Of a DNA stretch of 64,000 bases, positions 61,672-64,000 are shown piece after piece (position 1 is the first letter of the stretch; each line of letters begins with the position of its first letter). The notes below the pieces were generated by a model that was not told the DNA's origin, did no database searches, and saw only the letters and a program-made list of their open reading frames with translations. The translations under genes were made by a program, and so were the position numbers. The stretch covers positions 1 through 64,000 of the forward strand of contig JACKAA010000001.1 of NCBI GenBank assembly GCA_020635275.1, read 5' to 3'. This DNA comes from Ignavibacteriales bacterium. GTDB taxonomy: Bacteria > Bacteroidota > Ignavibacteria > Ignavibacteriales > Melioribacteraceae.

Positions 61672-62862
61672 TTAACAACCGCCAACAACTCGTTTTTGTT
61701 TCTTTTCTACTTTTCCGGCTGGTTTATTATTCTTAATCATTTCAGGGATAATTGTTGAAGCTTTTTTTCTAAATTCAAATGTTGTAGTTTCAATTTTATT
61801 TTGCGGAACAGAACTTTGATCAAATCCTAAGATATTTTCTGTAAATTCTATTAAACCACCCTTTAAAATTTCAATATTATTATAACCTAATTCACTAGCT
61901 ATAATTGCAATTCTTCTTTCTGTCATTTCATCATTAGTAATAAAAACATTGCTTCTATGACGTAAGGTTAAAAGTTTGTTTGGTTCCTTTTCAAAGAAAT
62001 TATCTATAGTGAAGGATATAGAATTTGGTAAATTTAAATTTTTATATTCTTCAAAAGTTCTAAAATCAAAGATTTGAAGTTTTTTATCTTTTTCAATTAT
62101 TCTGTAAGCTAATTCATCTGAACTAATTTCTTTAAGCTGATATGATTTTACAAACTCTTCATTTTTAACCAATTCGATTAATCCAGCTTTTCGTGGCGGA
62201 AACATAAATGCAGCGAATGCAATAAAAATTCCTACAGCAGTTAATCCTAAATAATAAGGTGTGAATCTTATTGCCGGTTTTTTAATATTGTTCACTTTAT
62301 TTTCAATTATTGATGTTGCCCAAAATGCAAATAAAGCAATTGAAGTTAAGATAAATGCAAAAACTGATTGGGAAATACCAAGTGTGTTAAAAATTCTTAC
62401 ACTGCCAAAACTGTAAGAATTATAAAATTCTTCCCAAAGTGGATAACCTTCGGCAAAAAGTAATATCCCTATTACAGAACCAAGTATGAAATACATTGCA
62501 TCAATTTTACCAATAGCAGCTGCGCAAACACTTGTTCCCGGACAAAAACCGCCAATTACAAAACCCAATCCCATTATTAATCCCCCTGCAATTGCAGCTC
62601 CAACAAAAAGAGGATTTATATAAATAAGATTTATATCTAAATATCCCCAATGATCTAACATAATTGTACCGAACATTGCAACTAATCCGGCAGTAAAAAA
62701 AACTCTTAAAACAGTGAAATCATAACCATAAAATAATCCAACTAATTTTTTTGATGTTGAAAATCCGGCTTGTTCCAAAATTGCACCGAATGCAACTCCA
62801 ATAACTAATGCAACAATAAAATTCAAATCATTACTAATAATATCTGGTACTAACGGACCCAT
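61672..62862 (-). CDS. YeeE/YedE half-transporter fused to a rhodanese-fold domain, C-terminal Gly-Cys tail
   Basis: A 396-residue fusion. Residues about 1-190 form the YeeE/YedE second half (AFGAILEQAGFSTSKKLVG; GFVIGGFCPGTSVCAAAIG). A further helix (about 203-222) leads to a rhodanese-like domain (about 235-345: LQIFDFRTFEEYKNLNLP, IEILKGGLIEF). The loop that should carry the catalytic Cys reads VFITNDEMTERR, with none. The tail is basic and ends VEKKQKRVVGGC. Domain order equals the separate genes at 56088-56699 and 55427-56086, so this is a fused version of that module. Confidence 0.85.
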   Translation of the reverse strand: MGPLVPDIISNDLNFIVALVIGVAFGAILEQAGFSTSKKLVGLFYGYDFTVLRVFFTAGLVAMFGTIMLDHWGYLDINLIYINPLFVGAAIAGGLIMGLGFVIGGFCPGTSVCAAAIGKIDAMYFILGSVIGILLFAEGYPLWEEFYNSYSFGSVRIFNTLGISQSVFAFILTSIALFAFWATSIIENKVNNIKKPAIRFTPYYLGLTAVGIFIAFAAFMFPPRKAGLIELVKNEEFVKSYQLKEISSDELAYRIIEKDKKLQIFDFRTFEEYKNLNLPNSISFTIDNFFEKEPNKLLTLRHRSNVFITNDEMTERRIAIIASELGYNNIEILKGGLIEFTENILGFDQSSVPQNKIETTTFEFRKKASTIIPEMIKNNKPAGKVEKKQKRVVGGC

Positions 62863-62874
62863 TTTATAATCTCC

Positions 62875-63387
62875 TTATAACCAAAGTTTTCTAAAAAAAT
62901 ATGCAAATGCGTAAGCTCCACCAAAAATGGCAACCATTGTTAAAATTCCTCCGGTTGATAAAACTGCCATTCCGCTCAATGCTGCTCCGCTTGTGCAGCC
63001 TCTTCCTAATTGCGCTCCAAATCCAAAAAGAAGTCCTCCGGTTAGTGCTGCAATAATTCTTACTTTTGATTTTATATTTGGTCCATGTTCAAGAGTAAAA
63101 TTTAATCTGTCTGAAATTAATCCAGAAATAAATGCACCTATTAAAACCCCAATAACTTCAAAAACCAACCAAGATTTTAAAGCACTGCCGGAATGTGTTT
63201 CGGAATATTCTGAAAAGAATTTTGAATTGGCAGTATGTTCAGGTGTTATAACATTTACTGATTCAACTAATATACTTTTAATTGCCCCACTTGCTCCTAA
63301 ACCTCGACCGGTTATATAAATTGTGGCCACTAAAAGTAATCCTAATAAAAACCCAGCTAAGTAAGGATTCATGTACTTTGTCTGCAT
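62875..63387 (-). CDS. YeeE/YedE-family membrane protein, first half, copy 1
   Basis: A 170-residue protein with about four membrane helices. The conserved Cys motif is LGRGCTSGAALSGMAVLS (about residue 126). It resembles the copy at 56690-57265 but lacks its His-rich start. It pairs with the fused YedE-rhodanese gene 12 bases downstream. Its ATG shares one base with the cytochrome b stop codon, so the genes are cotranscribed. Confidence 0.88.
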   Translation of the reverse strand: MQTKYMNPYLAGFLLGLLLVATIYITGRGLGASGAIKSILVESVNVITPEHTANSKFFSEYSETHSGSALKSWLVFEVIGVLIGAFISGLISDRLNFTLEHGPNIKSKVRIIAALTGGLLFGFGAQLGRGCTSGAALSGMAVLSTGGILTMVAIFGGAYAFAYFFRKLWL

Positions 63388-64000
63388 TATTTTTTCTCCT
63401 CCAAATTTTTATTCCCGTAATCATCATCTTCTAGTTCTTCATAACCGGTAAACATTGCCTTTAAATTTGATGTTAACGTCTCACCAGTAGTGATTAAATA
63501 AAGATGAACAATAACAAACGAAACCAAAAAGAAAGCTGCAATTGTATGAATTATTGCAATGATTTCAAGCGAATCTATATTTAAATATCTTATCTCATGT
63601 CTTTGAGGATATCTATAAAGAATATAAAGAATTCCGGAGCTTACCATTATTGGAATTACCAATACCTTTAATCCAAAATAAGTTAATTTTTGCATGGGAT
63701 TTAATTTTCTTAAAACCGTTTTCTTTGTAGGATGTGGTGCATCATTAAATATTCCCCACAAATAATATCTCATTTGGGCTGTTAAATTTTTATAAGTAGG
63801 TAAATATTGTTTCCATTCTCCTGTTGTAAAGTGCCAGAAAATTGCAAACACAATTAAGGTAATGAATAAATATGCCGCAATGTTATGATAAGCAACTGCT
63901 TCTTCAAATCCGAAAAAACTATAACCACCATGAATCTCAAATCCGGTAAAGGCAAGAAATATTATTAAAATTGCTTGAAGCCAATGCCAAAATCTTTCAA
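63387..64000 (-). CDS. Cytochrome b subunit (thiosulfate reductase/formate dehydrogenase gamma type), 5' part cut by window edge
   Basis: The open frame runs off the right edge; a GTG at 63851 is internal. Visible are about 204 residues, beginning RFWHWLQAILIIFLAFTGF, the usual first helix with a haem-ligand His. Further helices follow, with His residues in VAYHNIAAYLFITLIVFAIFWH and IIAIIHTIAAFFLVSFVIVHLYL. The family passes electrons between quinone and periplasmic dehydrogenases or reductases. The C-terminus is charged and cytoplasmic. It is the upstream partner of the first YedE/rhodanese module, so another sulfur enzyme may lie just beyond the window. Confidence 0.85.
   Translation of the reverse strand, partial: ERFWHWLQAILIIFLAFTGFEIHGGYSFFGFEEAVAYHNIAAYLFITLIVFAIFWHFTTGEWKQYLPTYKNLTAQMRYYLWGIFNDAPHPTKKTVLRKLNPMQKLTYFGLKVLVIPIMVSSGILYILYRYPQRHEIRYLNIDSLEIIAIIHTIAAFFLVSFVIVHLYLITTGETLTSNLKAMFTGYEELEDDDYGNKNLEEKK

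Overview
The window is AT-rich, low-GC bacterial chromosome. Two exported proteins end in a type IX secretion sorting tail with the PNPFNP signature. Together with BshA, DUF134, DUF5107, DUF4874 and exported sugar-catabolic enzymes, this points to the Ignavibacteria / Melioribacter side of the Bacteroidota-Chlorobiota group. That placement is inference from gene content; there is no rRNA here. TTG start codons are fairly common.

Layout. 1-9.7 kb: an amino-sugar operon read leftwards (AgaS, GatZ-type subunit, DMT permease, PfkB kinase, GatY-type aldolase, secreted beta-helix protein, DUF4874 protein) facing a DeoR/AgaR-type repressor and an exported amidohydrolase. The set covers galactosamine-6-P to triose phosphates. 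9.7-16.3 kb: a compact, repeat-rich mobile or replicon-like island. It has a primase-helicase, a DUF5659-like protein, an SPL-type radical SAM protein, iteron-like repeats, two 86-bp direct repeats and a candidate structured RNA. It ends at the 3' half of a tRNA-Thr gene that still has its terminator. No integrase and no intact tRNA partner are visible. 16.4-29 kb: a Gfo/Idh/MocA oxidoreductase, a remnant of a second one, an SGNH hydrolase, GNAT and DHFR-like enzymes, then an MFS transporter / DUF5107-TPR / GH2 operon facing an AraC regulator broken by an in-frame stop. 29-36 kb: a sialic-acid operon (FAD oxidoreductase, GlcNAc 2-epimerase, NanA lyase, mutarotase-symporter fusion). 36-43 kb: a DUF2779 nuclease-like protein, a DUF819 membrane protein and small exported proteins. 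41-48 kb: a sensing operon (peptide-type solute-binding lipoprotein, histidine kinase, sigma-54 response regulator, degenerate receiver, T9SS-exported protein). 48-55 kb: DUF134 and a NifX-like protein with a palindromic operator, a HAD phosphatase, nucleotide-sugar genes and bshA.

55-64 kb: a sulfur respiration and trafficking locus. A MerR regulator with a Cys-rich tail leads a polysulfide/thiosulfate reductase operon (molybdopterin, FeS and NrfD subunits) that continues into two YeeE/YedE half-transporters and a membrane-anchored rhodanese. A second operon upstream carries cytochrome b, YedE and a YedE-rhodanese fusion. Both rhodanese domains lack the catalytic cysteine, and both proteins end in a Lys/Arg-rich tail with a terminal Gly-Cys. 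This is the most suggestive candidate for an undescribed mechanism. The island with its structured RNA and repeats is the second.
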